From the NCBI GenBank assembly GCA_964221845.1, contig CAXPZW010000011.1, forward strand, positions 62,001 to 126,000: a stretch of DNA of 64,000 nt, written 5' to 3'. Both the position numbers and the translations under genes were made by a program. The notes beneath the pieces were generated by a model. That model ran no database searches. It was not told where the DNA came from and was given only the letters and a program-made list of their open reading frames with translations. This stretch comes from CAXPZW01 sp964221845. GTDB taxonomy: Bacteria; Bacteroidota; Bacteroidia; Flavobacteriales_D; Sanyastnellaceae. Of the stretch, positions 41,340-50,245 are shown piece after piece (position 1 is the first letter of the stretch; each line of letters begins with the position of its first letter).

Positions 41340-44300
41340 ATGAAGCTTAACCAAATCGGGCGATTGCTGGCGCTCTTCGCAGCCATGCTCTTTGCCGCTT
41401 CTGGCTTAACTGCCCAGGATTACTGCTCTTCCGATGGCGGAAGTGGGTACTATGACATCTACAGCATCGCATTCGGCGACGTTGTGCTCAACGCCACCGG
41501 CGACGACGACGGCTACGGCGACTACACCGATGTACTGGTGGACGCCGAGGCCGGACAAGACCTCACCCTCGCGCTGCAATCAGGCGGCCCTTGGTGGCAG
41601 CGCTACTACTGGCGCGTGTGGGTAGACTTTGGCAACGACGGCAGCTTTGACGGCGACCTCCAAGACGAAGTTAACGGCTACTTCACCCAATACGCCACCA
41701 TCCACGTCCCTGCCGATTTTGACGGCCAAGCACGCATCCGCGTGAACGTGAGTCGCCACGAATACCAAGGCGCATGTGCGCATTACAACACTGGCGAAGT
41801 CGAAGATTACACCCTCAACGTGGGTGAAAGCTGCGCGGCCTGTGCGGGCACTCTTTACGCCGTAGAAGGCAATGTGTGCTTTGACGGCAGCGCAACCTTG
41901 ACTGCAGTCCCCAACGGAGACGCTGTTGTTCCTGAAGGCTTCTCTACCGTATTCGTGCTCACCGAAGGCGCAGGCCTGGTGATCGAAAATGCGGGCGGCG
42001 AGCCTTGGTTCACCGTTGCCGAAGAGGGCAACTACACCATCCACACCTTGGTATACGACCCTGCAACCCTGGATTTGGGCATTGTAGAACTGGGCGTGAC
42101 CACTGGATTTGATGTGTTTGGTCTCATCACCGAAGGCGGCGGTAGCATTTGCGCGTCACTCGACGTGGCGGGTGCACCTGTTGCTGTGGAAGCGCCGATG
42201 GCCGGCACCCTGAGCGGTGGTGGTGAGGCGTGCTTGGTAGACGGCGCAGCTATGTTGACCGCTACTACTAACGGCGACATCAACGTACCTGCGGACTACA
42301 GCAGCCTCTATGTGCTGACCCAAGGAGAAGGCCTGACCATCGTCAACGCCGGTGCTGAGCCCTCGTTTGAGGTGGCCGAGACTGGACTGTTTACCATCCA
42401 CACCCTGGTGTACAACCCTGCGACCCTCGATCTAGGCATCGTGGAGTTTGGCGTGACTACCGGTGTTGATGTGTTTGGATTGATCTCTGAAGGCGGCGGT
42501 GCAATCTGCGCTTCACTTGATGTGGCCGGTGCACCCTTCAACGTGGTGAACCCATCTGCAGGCACCATGACCGCCGATGCGGACGCGGTGTGTTTTGACG
42601 GCGCCAACATGATTTCAGCCATGGCCAACGGCGACGCAGTTGTGCCCGAAGGCTTCTCCAACATCTACGTACTCACCCAAGGCGAAGGCCTGGTGATTGT
42701 GAACGCCGGCGCTGAGCCTGCATTCGAAGTCACCGAAGCCGGCAACTACACCATCCACTCATTGGTGTACAACCCTGCGACCTTGGACCTGGGCATTGTT
42801 GAATTTGGTGTGACCACTGGATTTGATGTGTTTGGTCTCATCACCGAAGGCGGCGGTAGCATTTGCGCGTCACTCGACGTGGCGGGTGCACCTGTTGCTG
42901 TGGAAGCGCCGATGGCCGGCACCCTGAGCGGTGGCGGTGAGGCGTGCTTGGTAGACGGCGCAGCCATGCTGACCGCTACTCCTAACGGCGACATCAGCGT
43001 ACCTGCGGGCTACAGCAGCCTCTTCGTGCTGACCCAAGGAGAAGGCCTGACCATCGTCAACGCCGGTGCTGAGCCCTCGTTTGAGGTAGCCGAGACTGGA
43101 CTGTTCACCATCCACACCCTCGTCTACAACCCTGCGACCCTAGATCTGGGCATCGTGGAGTTCGGCGTGACTACCGGTGTTGATGTGTTTGGATTGATCT
43201 CTGAAGGCGGCGGTGCGATCTGCGCTTCACTTGATGTAGCCGGTGCGCCTTTCAATGCAGCAGAATGCGCGTGTCAAGCGTTTGCCGGCACGATGACTGC
43301 CGATGCTGATGCGGCTTGCTTCGGTGGGTACACCACCATTTCGGCAACCGCCAATGGCGACGCAGTGGTGCCTGAAGGCTTCTCCAACATCTACGTACTC
43401 ACCCAAGGCGAAGGCCTGACCATCGTCAACGCCGGCGCTGAGCCTGCATTCGAGGTTATCGAAGCCGGCAACTACACCATCCACTCGTTGGTGTACGACC
43501 CAGCAACTTTGGACCTCGGCATCGTTGAGTTTGGTGTGACCACCGGATTTGACGTCTTCGGACTGATCACCGACGGCGGTGGCAGCATCTGCGCGTCACT
43601 CGACGTCGCTGGTGCGCCGGTAGCCGTGGAGAACCCAGATGCAGGTCACATCCAAGCCGAGTCGTTCTTGAACTGCTTTGAGCTGGGCGAGAGCACCACG
43701 CTGGTGGGCATTCCAAACGGCGACGCGATTGTACCCGACGGCTACGAAGTGCTCTACGTACTGACCCAAGCTTGGGACCTGACCATTCTCGGGGTAAACA
43801 CCGTACCTGAATTCGAAGTGGACAGCTGGAACGTGTACCGCATCCACACGCTGGTATACAACCCCGCCACCCTGGATCTGAGCATTGTGACCATCGGCGA
43901 GACCACCGGATTTGATGTCTTTGGACTGCTGGTGGACGGTGGCGGCGACGTATGTGCATCGCTGGATGTACCAGGCGCCCTGTTTTTCGCCTGGAAACCG
44001 TGGATCTGCGACTTCCTTGGAAGCTTCTACCACAACATGACCGTGGAGACCCAAGAGGTGCAACTACAGAAGTGGATGGCAGCGGCCGATTCGCCTGAAG
44101 CCCTCGAGCGCCTGTTGATCGAAGCGGCCGCCGATGTGGCCGTGTACCCGAACCCAACTGTAGACGTGCTGAATGTGGAGCTCACCGGCTTTGCAGCGAA
44201 CCAGCCTGTACAGGTTGAACTGCACGACGTCACCGGACGCGTGGTGATGGCCACCGCCTGGAACGCCGGCAGCACCGACCGCTTTGAGCTCGACCTCGCA

Positions 44301-44381
44301 GCTCACAAAGCCGGACAGTACCACCTGGTGCTGACCCAAGGAAACGTGCGCATCCACCGCCAAGTGGTGATCATGCGCTAA
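41340..44381 (+). CDS. T9SS-secreted protein: GEVED domain plus six long tandem repeats
   Basis: The 1,013 residues have a signal peptide (LLALFAAMLFAASGLTAQ). A GEVED domain follows (residues 30-165, with WRVWVDFGNDGSF and ending TGEVEDYTLNVG). Six repeats of 119 residues then run from residue 169 to about 885. The last 75 residues are a type A T9SS sorting domain (VAVYPNPTVDVLNVELTG, VELHDVTGRVVMAT, RQVVIMR). Each repeat has the order C-x-AGT, A-PNGD-VPEGFS, YVLTQGEGLTIVNAG, F-IHTLVYNPATLDLGIV, GVTTG-DVFGLI-EGGGAICASL. A short helical linker (QKWMAAADSPEALERLL) precedes the tail. The role is unknown; adhesion or a matrix coat is likely. Confidence 0.88.
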   Translation: MKLNQIGRLLALFAAMLFAASGLTAQDYCSSDGGSGYYDIYSIAFGDVVLNATGDDDGYGDYTDVLVDAEAGQDLTLALQSGGPWWQRYYWRVWVDFGNDGSFDGDLQDEVNGYFTQYATIHVPADFDGQARIRVNVSRHEYQGACAHYNTGEVEDYTLNVGESCAACAGTLYAVEGNVCFDGSATLTAVPNGDAVVPEGFSTVFVLTEGAGLVIENAGGEPWFTVAEEGNYTIHTLVYDPATLDLGIVELGVTTGFDVFGLITEGGGSICASLDVAGAPVAVEAPMAGTLSGGGEACLVDGAAMLTATTNGDINVPADYSSLYVLTQGEGLTIVNAGAEPSFEVAETGLFTIHTLVYNPATLDLGIVEFGVTTGVDVFGLISEGGGAICASLDVAGAPFNVVNPSAGTMTADADAVCFDGANMISAMANGDAVVPEGFSNIYVLTQGEGLVIVNAGAEPAFEVTEAGNYTIHSLVYNPATLDLGIVEFGVTTGFDVFGLITEGGGSICASLDVAGAPVAVEAPMAGTLSGGGEACLVDGAAMLTATPNGDISVPAGYSSLFVLTQGEGLTIVNAGAEPSFEVAETGLFTIHTLVYNPATLDLGIVEFGVTTGVDVFGLISEGGGAICASLDVAGAPFNAAECACQAFAGTMTADADAACFGGYTTISATANGDAVVPEGFSNIYVLTQGEGLTIVNAGAEPAFEVIEAGNYTIHSLVYDPATLDLGIVEFGVTTGFDVFGLITDGGGSICASLDVAGAPVAVENPDAGHIQAESFLNCFELGESTTLVGIPNGDAIVPDGYEVLYVLTQAWDLTILGVNTVPEFEVDSWNVYRIHTLVYNPATLDLSIVTIGETTGFDVFGLLVDGGGDVCASLDVPGALFFAWKPWICDFLGSFYHNMTVETQEVQLQKWMAAADSPEALERLLIEAAADVAVYPNPTVDVLNVELTGFAANQPVQVELHDVTGRVVMATAWNAGSTDRFELDLAAHKAGQYHLVLTQGNVRIHRQVVIMR
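41844..43995 (+). repeat. Six tandem coding repeats of 357 bases
   Basis: Units start at 41844, 42201, 42558, 42915, 43284 and 43641. All steps are 357 bases except one of 369, caused by a four-residue insertion in the fourth unit's end (near AAECACQAF). Alternate units match best: 42097-42540 and 42811-43254 differ at only a few per cent of positions, mostly third codon positions. Confidence 0.9.
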
Positions 44382-44403
44382 CCTGCAAGACCTTTGTGTC
44401 ACA

Positions 44404-44437
44404 GAAGCCCGGGCCGCAACGCCCGGGCTTCTTTTTT
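44404..44437 (+). terminator. Terminator of the repeat-protein gene
   Basis: GAAGCCCGGGC and GCCCGGGCTTC form a perfect 11-bp stem around CGCAAC, followed by TTTTTT. Confidence 0.92.
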
Positions 44438-44452
44438 GCGCTACATTGCTCC

Positions 44453-45190
44453 ATGCGCTTCCTGATCCTGTTGGCGGTAGTGGCCGCCGGTTGCGCGGGC
44501 CCCGCCCGCCCACCCCTCCCCCCATCCACCCCCACCTCACACACCTTCACTACACCCTTCCCGGACGGCTACAACGTGGCGCTGTTGGTCATGGATGGGG
44601 TCTACAACACCGAGCTCACCGCGCCGTACGACATCTTTGAGCACACCGCCTACCGCACCGGCATCCGCCCCATGAATGTGTTTACCGTGGGCAAAACGCG
44701 CATGCCAGTGCGCTCGTTCGAAGGCCTGCACTTCACCCCCGATTTTGGGTTTTTGACCGACTCAATCCCACCGATTGACATCTTGGTGGTGCCTAGCGCC
44801 GAACACCACTTGGACTCCGATTTGGAAGACGCCGAAACCTTGGACTTCATCCGCGATGCAGGTGCGCAAGCCACTTACATCACCAGCCATTGCGACGGCG
44901 CATTTATGCTGGCCGAGGCAGGTCTATTGGAAGGCCGCGTATCCACCACTTTCCCCAGCGACGTGGCGGCCATGCGCGAACGCTACCCCCACCTTGACAT
45001 CCGAGACAGCGTGTTGTTTGTGCACGACGGACCGGTGATCACCTCGGCGGGGGGCGCCAAAAGCTTTGAGGCGGCGCTGTACCTGAGTGAAGTGATGTAT
45101 GGAGATTCGATTGCGCGTGCGTTGGCCAAGGGGCTGGTGATCGATTGGGACGCAGATGCGGTGCCGCACACCGTGATCCCTCAGGAATGA
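44453..45190 (+). CDS. DJ-1/PfpI family lipoprotein
   Basis: The 245 residues start with a lipobox (LILLAVVAAGC) and a proline-rich linker. The glutamine amidotransferase-like DJ-1/PfpI fold then begins VALLVMDGVYNTELTAPYD. The nucleophile elbow is SHCDGAFMLAEAGLL, with Cys as the expected active residue. The family covers proteases, deglycases, chaperones and regulators; this one is unusual in being exported and membrane-anchored. The ATG lies only 15 bases after the preceding terminator. The ORF beginning 57 bases upstream would include the terminator and is rejected. Confidence 0.82.
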   Translation: MRFLILLAVVAAGCAGPARPPLPPSTPTSHTFTTPFPDGYNVALLVMDGVYNTELTAPYDIFEHTAYRTGIRPMNVFTVGKTRMPVRSFEGLHFTPDFGFLTDSIPPIDILVVPSAEHHLDSDLEDAETLDFIRDAGAQATYITSHCDGAFMLAEAGLLEGRVSTTFPSDVAAMRERYPHLDIRDSVLFVHDGPVITSAGGAKSFEAALYLSEVMYGDSIARALAKGLVIDWDADAVPHTVIPQE

Positions 45191-45381
45191 TGGACCAACT
45201 GCTTGCCGAAATCCGCGTGCACGCCACCGGCATCTGTTGGCTCCAGCGTAACGACTGGTTTGAGATCAACAAGGTGTCCGTTCTTCAGGCACACGTGGCC
45301 GAATTGCTGATTTCCTGGTGTACGTATTCGGGTGCAACGGGCTGGCGGGGGCAGCGCCGAGGCTGCAGATTTGCACCGTAA
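45187..45381 (+). CDS. Possible small ORF between the DJ-1-like and TonB receptor genes
   Basis: A 64-codon frame starts MMDQLLAEIRVHATGICW, overlapping the previous stop as ATGA, and ends ten bases before the receptor ATG. It has no recognised motif, and its C-terminal part (RGQRRGCRFAP) looks like non-coding sequence. The overlap is the only support. I saw no riboswitch in this 200-base gap. Confidence 0.25.
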   Translation: MMDQLLAEIRVHATGICWLQRNDWFEINKVSVLQAHVAELLISWCTYSGATGWRGQRRGCRFAP

Positions 45382-45391
45382 TTTGACCGCC

Positions 45392-47809
45392 ATGACCCGT
45401 ATTTGGTTCCTGCTTTTTGCCCTGGTCTCTGTGACCGCCTCCGCCCAAGTCACCGGCACCCTCCGCGGTACAGTGGTGGACGCCGAATCCCGTTTTCCCA
45501 TTCCCATGGCCGGGGTGGCCCTGATGGTGGACAGCACCGCCATTCAATCCGTCGCCGACCTCGACGGACGTTTTGTGTTTGAAGCCGTTCCGGTAGGCCG
45601 CCATGCCTTGGTGGTCTCGGCCATTGGGTTTGAGACCACTTCACGTTCAGGCATCATCATCAACTCGGCCAAGGAGACCGTGGTGGAACTCGCGCTCGAG
45701 ACCGCGGTGATGACCGTAGGCACCGCCGAGGTGGAGGCAGGACGCCGCCCCGGTGCAGCCATGAACGAGATGGCCACTGTATCGGCCCGGGAGTTTTCGG
45801 TGGCCGAGACCGACCGCTACGCCGGCTCGCGTGGCGACCCCGCGCGTATGGCTAGCAACTTTGCCGGCGTGCAAGGTGCGGACGATTCGCGCAACGACAT
45901 TGTGGTGCGCGGCAACAGCCCTTCTGGCGTGCTCTGGCGGGTGGAAGGCGTGGACATTCCCAACCCCAACCACTTTGCCATTCCAGGCACCGGCGGCGGG
46001 CCGGTGGCCATCCTCAACAACAAGTTCCTCGCGAACTCGGACTTCTACACCGGGGCCTTCCCGGCAGAATTTGGCAACAGTTCCGCTGGGGTGTTCAACT
46101 TGCGCCTGCGCAACGGCAACCGCAACAAGCATGAGTTCAGCGGGCAGTTTGGGTTCCTGGGCACCGAAGTCTTGGCCGAAGGGCCCCTGAACCGTGAAAA
46201 AGGCCACTCCTACTTGGGCATGTACCGCTATTCGACCGTGGAGCTGTTCAGTGTGCTGGGCATTGACATCGGTACCTCTGCGGTGCCGCGCTACCAAGAC
46301 GGCGCCTTCAAGGTGAACCTCCAAGGAGAGGGAGGCAGCAACTTGGCGCTTTGGGGCTTTGGCGGCACCAGCTCGGTGGACATCCTCATCTCAGACCAAG
46401 TCAGCCCCGAGCGCAACATCTTTGGCGAAAACGACCGCGACCAATACTTCCGCTCGCGCATGGGCCTGGCCGGAGCCACTTGGAGCAAGCCCTTCAACAA
46501 GGACACTTATCTGAAGACCACCTTGGCCCACGGCATTGACGTGCAGGACTCTTATCATGAGCTGGTCTTCCGCCAACTCACCCCTGAGAACACCTACCAA
46601 TTGGACTCACTGGCGGGACTGCTGCGCTACCGCTTTGAGCAACAAAAGACCTCACTGGCCTCCAGCCTCAACCGCAAACTCAACGCCAATTGGACCTTGC
46701 GTACCGGCGTGCTCGTGGATGTGTACCAGTGGGACTTCCGCGACAGTATTGCCCAACTCGAGCCGGACTTGCCCGGGTACGGCACTTGGCAAACCCGCTG
46801 GGACGCAGACGAGGCCGCCGCCCTGCTGCAAGCCTACGCCCAAGTCAAGTGGCGCCCCAACGACCGCTTTACCATGGTGGCCGGTTGGCACGTGCAAACC
46901 CTCACGCTCAATGGCAGCACCAGTTGGGTGGAACCGCGCATTGGCGCCACCTACGACCTGCGACCCAACCAGCGCCTGTCGCTCGGGGTGGGTGAGCACA
47001 GCCAAATGCAACCGGCCTACCTCTATTTCTATGGCGATGAACGCGACGCCAACGGCCAAGTCATCCCCAACAACCGCGACTTAGGCTTTACCCGAAGCCG
47101 TCACGCCGTGCTGGGCTACGAAGTCGGCCTGACCGATCGTTTGCAGGGGAAAGTGGAGGTGTACTACCAGACCCTCAGGGATGTCCCGGTGGACCAGTTT
47201 GCCTCCAGTTTCTCACTGATCAACGCAGGCAGTGGATTTGTGCGCTTGTTCCCGGATTCGTTGGTCAACAGCGGCACGGGCACCAACTACGGCATGGAGT
47301 TCACTTTGTCACGCGCCTTCCAGGACGGGTACTTCTTTATGGTGACTGCGTCCTTGTTTGAAGCCAAGTACAAAGGCAGCGACGGCGTGAAGCGCAATGT
47401 GGAATTCAACGGCCGCTACGCCTGGAATGCGCTGGCCTCGAAGGAATGGGTCTTGAACAACAGCACCTCCTTGGTGTCCGGCGTAAAACTGACTTCATTG
47501 GGAGGACGCTGGTACGGGCCTGTAGATGTGGAAGCGTCCAACGCCGCGCGCGAGATCATTTGGGTAGACAGCGAGCGCAACACCTTACAGTTTGACCCCT
47601 ACTTCCGCGCCGACGTGAAGCTCAACCTGAAGTTCAACCGCCCCGAAACCACCCACGAGGTGGGCGTGGACCTGGTGAACGTGACCAACCGCAAGAACAT
47701 CCTCAAGCTCACCTATGCACCCGATGAGAACAACAATCCTGAGGAAAGCATACGTGAGGAATATCAGTTGGGCTTTTTGCCGGTCTTCTTCTATCGTGTA
47801 GATTTCTGA
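45392..47809 (+). CDS. TonB-dependent receptor with N-terminal CarboxypepD_reg-like domain
   Basis: The 805 residues have a signal peptide (FLLFALVSVTASAQ). A beta-sandwich domain follows (residues 20-110, TLRGTVVDAESRFPIPMAGV), then a plug (NFAGVQGADDSRNDIVVRGN, SPSGVLWRVEGVDIPNPNHF) and a 22-stranded-type barrel ending LGFLPVFFYRVDF with terminal Phe. It imports a substrate across the outer membrane using TonB energy; the ligand is unknown. It has no SusD partner. It precedes the iron-type unit but has its own end, and a separate promoter follows. Confidence 0.88.
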   Translation: MTRIWFLLFALVSVTASAQVTGTLRGTVVDAESRFPIPMAGVALMVDSTAIQSVADLDGRFVFEAVPVGRHALVVSAIGFETTSRSGIIINSAKETVVELALETAVMTVGTAEVEAGRRPGAAMNEMATVSAREFSVAETDRYAGSRGDPARMASNFAGVQGADDSRNDIVVRGNSPSGVLWRVEGVDIPNPNHFAIPGTGGGPVAILNNKFLANSDFYTGAFPAEFGNSSAGVFNLRLRNGNRNKHEFSGQFGFLGTEVLAEGPLNREKGHSYLGMYRYSTVELFSVLGIDIGTSAVPRYQDGAFKVNLQGEGGSNLALWGFGGTSSVDILISDQVSPERNIFGENDRDQYFRSRMGLAGATWSKPFNKDTYLKTTLAHGIDVQDSYHELVFRQLTPENTYQLDSLAGLLRYRFEQQKTSLASSLNRKLNANWTLRTGVLVDVYQWDFRDSIAQLEPDLPGYGTWQTRWDADEAAALLQAYAQVKWRPNDRFTMVAGWHVQTLTLNGSTSWVEPRIGATYDLRPNQRLSLGVGEHSQMQPAYLYFYGDERDANGQVIPNNRDLGFTRSRHAVLGYEVGLTDRLQGKVEVYYQTLRDVPVDQFASSFSLINAGSGFVRLFPDSLVNSGTGTNYGMEFTLSRAFQDGYFFMVTASLFEAKYKGSDGVKRNVEFNGRYAWNALASKEWVLNNSTSLVSGVKLTSLGGRWYGPVDVEASNAAREIIWVDSERNTLQFDPYFRADVKLNLKFNRPETTHEVGVDLVNVTNRKNILKLTYAPDENNNPEESIREEYQLGFLPVFFYRVDF

Positions 47810-47852
47810 TTTACAGTTGGTTAGACTCTTATCTGTATTCAGTCCAAATAAA

Positions 47853-47872
47853 AATACCACAATCGGGGTATT
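47853..47872. promoter_or_regulatory. Inverted repeat overlapping the -33 element (possible operator)
   Basis: AATACC-N8-GGTATT ends on the -33 TTG of the promoter for the DUF4856-imelysin unit. A regulator bound here would block RNA polymerase. It does not match a site I know. Confidence 0.45.
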
Positions 47873-47901
47873 GAGCAGCGCGCTGGTGGATTCTAGGTTT
47901 G
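47871..47901 (+). promoter_or_regulatory. Promoter TTG-N20-TAGGTTTG for the DUF4856-imelysin-HTTM-receptor unit
   Basis: TTG at 47871-47873 and TAGGTTTG at 47894-47901 have 20 bases between them, a full consensus match. Transcription would begin near 47908, leaving a leader of about 18 bases before the ATG at 47926. Confidence 0.8.
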
Positions 47902-47925
47902 CAGTGCAAGATGAAACCACCTGTA

Positions 47926-49086
47926 ATGAAACGCTGGATCCTGATGGGAGCGGTGGCCACCCTCACCTTGAGCGGTTGCCAAAAAGAGGACGAGCCAGTC
48001 GTGTGTGAAGCCCTGGGCTTCACCATTCCAGATACGTACACCTACACCAACGCCGACGGGCAAAGCACCGTCAACTTCAACGGCCAAGCGCAACGCCTGG
48101 AGATGCTTGAAGAAATGGCCACCTACCTCAAAACTGCCAACACCCCAGGCAACGCGGTGGAGGCGTCTATTTTGCTGGCCATGTATGCCAACGACGGGCA
48201 CACCTGGAACGATTTGGAAACCCTGGGCATGACCGGTTCCACCAAGCAACTCAAGAACAAAACAGCTGCCGGTTCGGGCACTGCAGACCCGGCCATCCAA
48301 GCTTACTTTGAAGGCCTCATGGCCGATGCAGAAGCCCTCAGCGCCACCACCACATCAGGCGTCACCGACGGCGGACCGGGACAGGGCGGCGTTGTGCTCA
48401 GCACCACCATCCCCGAAAAGCAATACCTCCAAGACGCCGAGGGCCGCGAATACGTGCAGCTCATTGAAAAAGGCCTCATGGGCGCGGTGTTCTACAACCA
48501 GATTTGCGTGGTGTACTTGGGCGAGGGCAAAATGGACGTGGACAACACCACCGCCGTAGACCCCGAAAACGGCAAGTACTACACCACCATGGAGCACCAC
48601 TGGGACGAGGCCTACGGGTACTTCACCACAGCGCTCGATTTCCCGGCCTCGGGCACAGATCGCTTCTGGGGCAAATACGCCGCCGGACGTGAGGACTTGA
48701 TCGGTTCGGCGAGTGCGTTGAGCACGGCGTTCCGCGCTGGCCGCGCTGCGATTGCCGCTGGTGACCTGGACGCCCGCGATGCACAAATCGCCATCATCCG
48801 CACTGAAATGGAGCGCATGACCGGCGCCACCGCCATCCACTACCTCAACAGCGCCGTCACCCACTTTGCCGACGACGCCCTGCGCAACCACGCACTCAGC
48901 GAAGCGTGGGCATTCCTCCAGGCCATTCCTTATGGCCACGAGCCTGCACTAAACTCCGCCGAGTTGGCCAGCCTGCTCGACACACTCGGAACCGATTTTT
49001 ACAACGTGACCACCTCGAACCTCATCGCCGTGCGCGACCAGGTGGCCACCTTATTGAACTTGGAAGATGTCAAAGAATCCCTGTAA
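47926..49086 (+). CDS. DUF4856 domain lipoprotein (imelysin-like)
   Basis: The 386 residues start with a lipobox (MKRWILMGAVATLTLSGC). The DUF4856 hallmark EHHWDEAYGYF appears as TTMEHHWDEAYGYFTTALDF near residue 225. The fold is expected to be a helical bundle related to imelysin. The family is commonly found beside imelysins and TonB receptors, so a role in metal binding at the cell surface or periplasm is inferred. An ATG 15 bases earlier would place the start only a few bases from the predicted transcription start. The next gene follows after 43 bases. Confidence 0.82.
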   Translation: MKRWILMGAVATLTLSGCQKEDEPVVCEALGFTIPDTYTYTNADGQSTVNFNGQAQRLEMLEEMATYLKTANTPGNAVEASILLAMYANDGHTWNDLETLGMTGSTKQLKNKTAAGSGTADPAIQAYFEGLMADAEALSATTTSGVTDGGPGQGGVVLSTTIPEKQYLQDAEGREYVQLIEKGLMGAVFYNQICVVYLGEGKMDVDNTTAVDPENGKYYTTMEHHWDEAYGYFTTALDFPASGTDRFWGKYAAGREDLIGSASALSTAFRAGRAAIAAGDLDARDAQIAIIRTEMERMTGATAIHYLNSAVTHFADDALRNHALSEAWAFLQAIPYGHEPALNSAELASLLDTLGTDFYNVTTSNLIAVRDQVATLLNLEDVKESL

Positions 49087-49129
49087 GCCAAATCAGTGGG
49101 AATTCTATGCGAAGGGCGTTCCAACGGGG

Positions 49130-50242
49130 ATGCCCTTTCGCGCGTTCCTGATCGCCCTGTGCGCATTGGTGCTCACCGCCTGCGAAAAGCCCGAAGACGA
49201 CACCCTGGCCGACGATTTTGACCGTGCCGCGTTGCTGGCCAATTGGGCCGATGGCGTCATCCTTCCCGCCTACACCACTTGGGCCAACGAAGTGAGCACC
49301 CTGCACACCGCCCTGCTCAACCTCCACCCCGAAGCCGACATGGCCGAACTGGAAACCGCCCGTGAAGCTTTGCACCGCGCGCGCACCAGCTGGCAAACCG
49401 TGGCCTACTTCGACTTTGGACCGGCGTCCAACCAAGGACTGTCTGCCATTGCCAACATCTACCCCGTAGACGTAGAGCAAGTCATGGACAACCTCTCGGC
49501 CAGCAACGTTAACCTCGAAACCCCTGCGAATTTGGCCGCGGGCGGATTTGAAGCCCTCGACTACCTGCTGTACGGCACCGGCGATGATGCCACCGCAGTC
49601 CTCGACTTTTTGGCCACCGAAACCGGTGCGCTGGACTACTGCCAACGCATCGGTGCGTTGCTGGAAGAAAAAGCGATCACCGTACGCGATGCGTGGGACC
49701 CTGCTTCGGGCAACTACCGCAACACCTTTGTGGGTGCCTCCGGTACCGACGTGGGCTCGGGCTTGGGCCTGATGCTCAACGCCTTCAACCGCGTCTACGA
49801 AGCCGACGTGCGCAAGAACAAACTGGGCCTGCCTTCGGGCGCCATGACCTTTTCGATGACCCCGCTTCCCGACCACGTGGAAGGGGCCTACAGCCAAACG
49901 GCCTCCAACGACTACTTGCTGGCGGCGCTCGACGCGTGCAACCGCATCTACAACGGCATCAACGCCGAAGGCATGGACGGCGTGGGACTGGACGACTACC
50001 TCCACGCACTCGGTGCCACCCACCTGGACGCGCCGCTCAACGCAGCCATCCAAGACCAATGGGAAGCAGCCACCACAGCCGTTGAAGCCCTGCCCGCACC
50101 GCTGGCCACCACCGTGGTCACCGACCAACAAGCCTGCCTCGATGCCTACGCCGAGCTGCAACAAATGGTGGTGCTCTACAAGGTGGACATGATGTCCTGC
50201 CTGGGCGTACTGGTGACCTACCAAGACAACGACGGCGACTGA
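49130..50242 (+). CDS. Imelysin family lipoprotein
   Basis: The 370 residues have a lipobox (FLIALCALVLTAC). Imelysin features are LANWADGVILPAYTTWANEV at the N-terminus, ARTSWQTVAYFDFGPASNQG, and GGFEALDYLLYGTG, which takes the place of the classical G-x-H-x-x-E motif with Glu for His and Asp for Glu. Imelysin-like proteins (EfeO, IrpA) are linked to iron uptake. The ATG giving MPFRAFLIALC is chosen; an upstream ATG overlapping the DUF4856 gene lacks a signal. The HTTM gene follows after three bases. Confidence 0.85.
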   Translation: MPFRAFLIALCALVLTACEKPEDDTLADDFDRAALLANWADGVILPAYTTWANEVSTLHTALLNLHPEADMAELETAREALHRARTSWQTVAYFDFGPASNQGLSAIANIYPVDVEQVMDNLSASNVNLETPANLAAGGFEALDYLLYGTGDDATAVLDFLATETGALDYCQRIGALLEEKAITVRDAWDPASGNYRNTFVGASGTDVGSGLGLMLNAFNRVYEADVRKNKLGLPSGAMTFSMTPLPDHVEGAYSQTASNDYLLAALDACNRIYNGINAEGMDGVGLDDYLHALGATHLDAPLNAAIQDQWEAATTAVEALPAPLATTVVTDQQACLDAYAELQQMVVLYKVDMMSCLGVLVTYQDNDGD

Positions 50243-50245
50243 CCC

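Noticed and set aside
41844..43995. CRISPR-like or mobile repeat
   Set aside because: The repeats are long, in frame, 357 bases apart and encode a protein module; there are no spacers or cas genes.
45191..45391. Possible cobalamin or other riboswitch before the first TonB receptor
   Set aside because: The gap is long enough, but I could not find the conserved cobalamin or TPP riboswitch core motifs.
48504..48692. Arg-rich frames inside the lipoprotein genes
   Set aside because: They are alternative frames of G+C-rich coding sequence with no start context.
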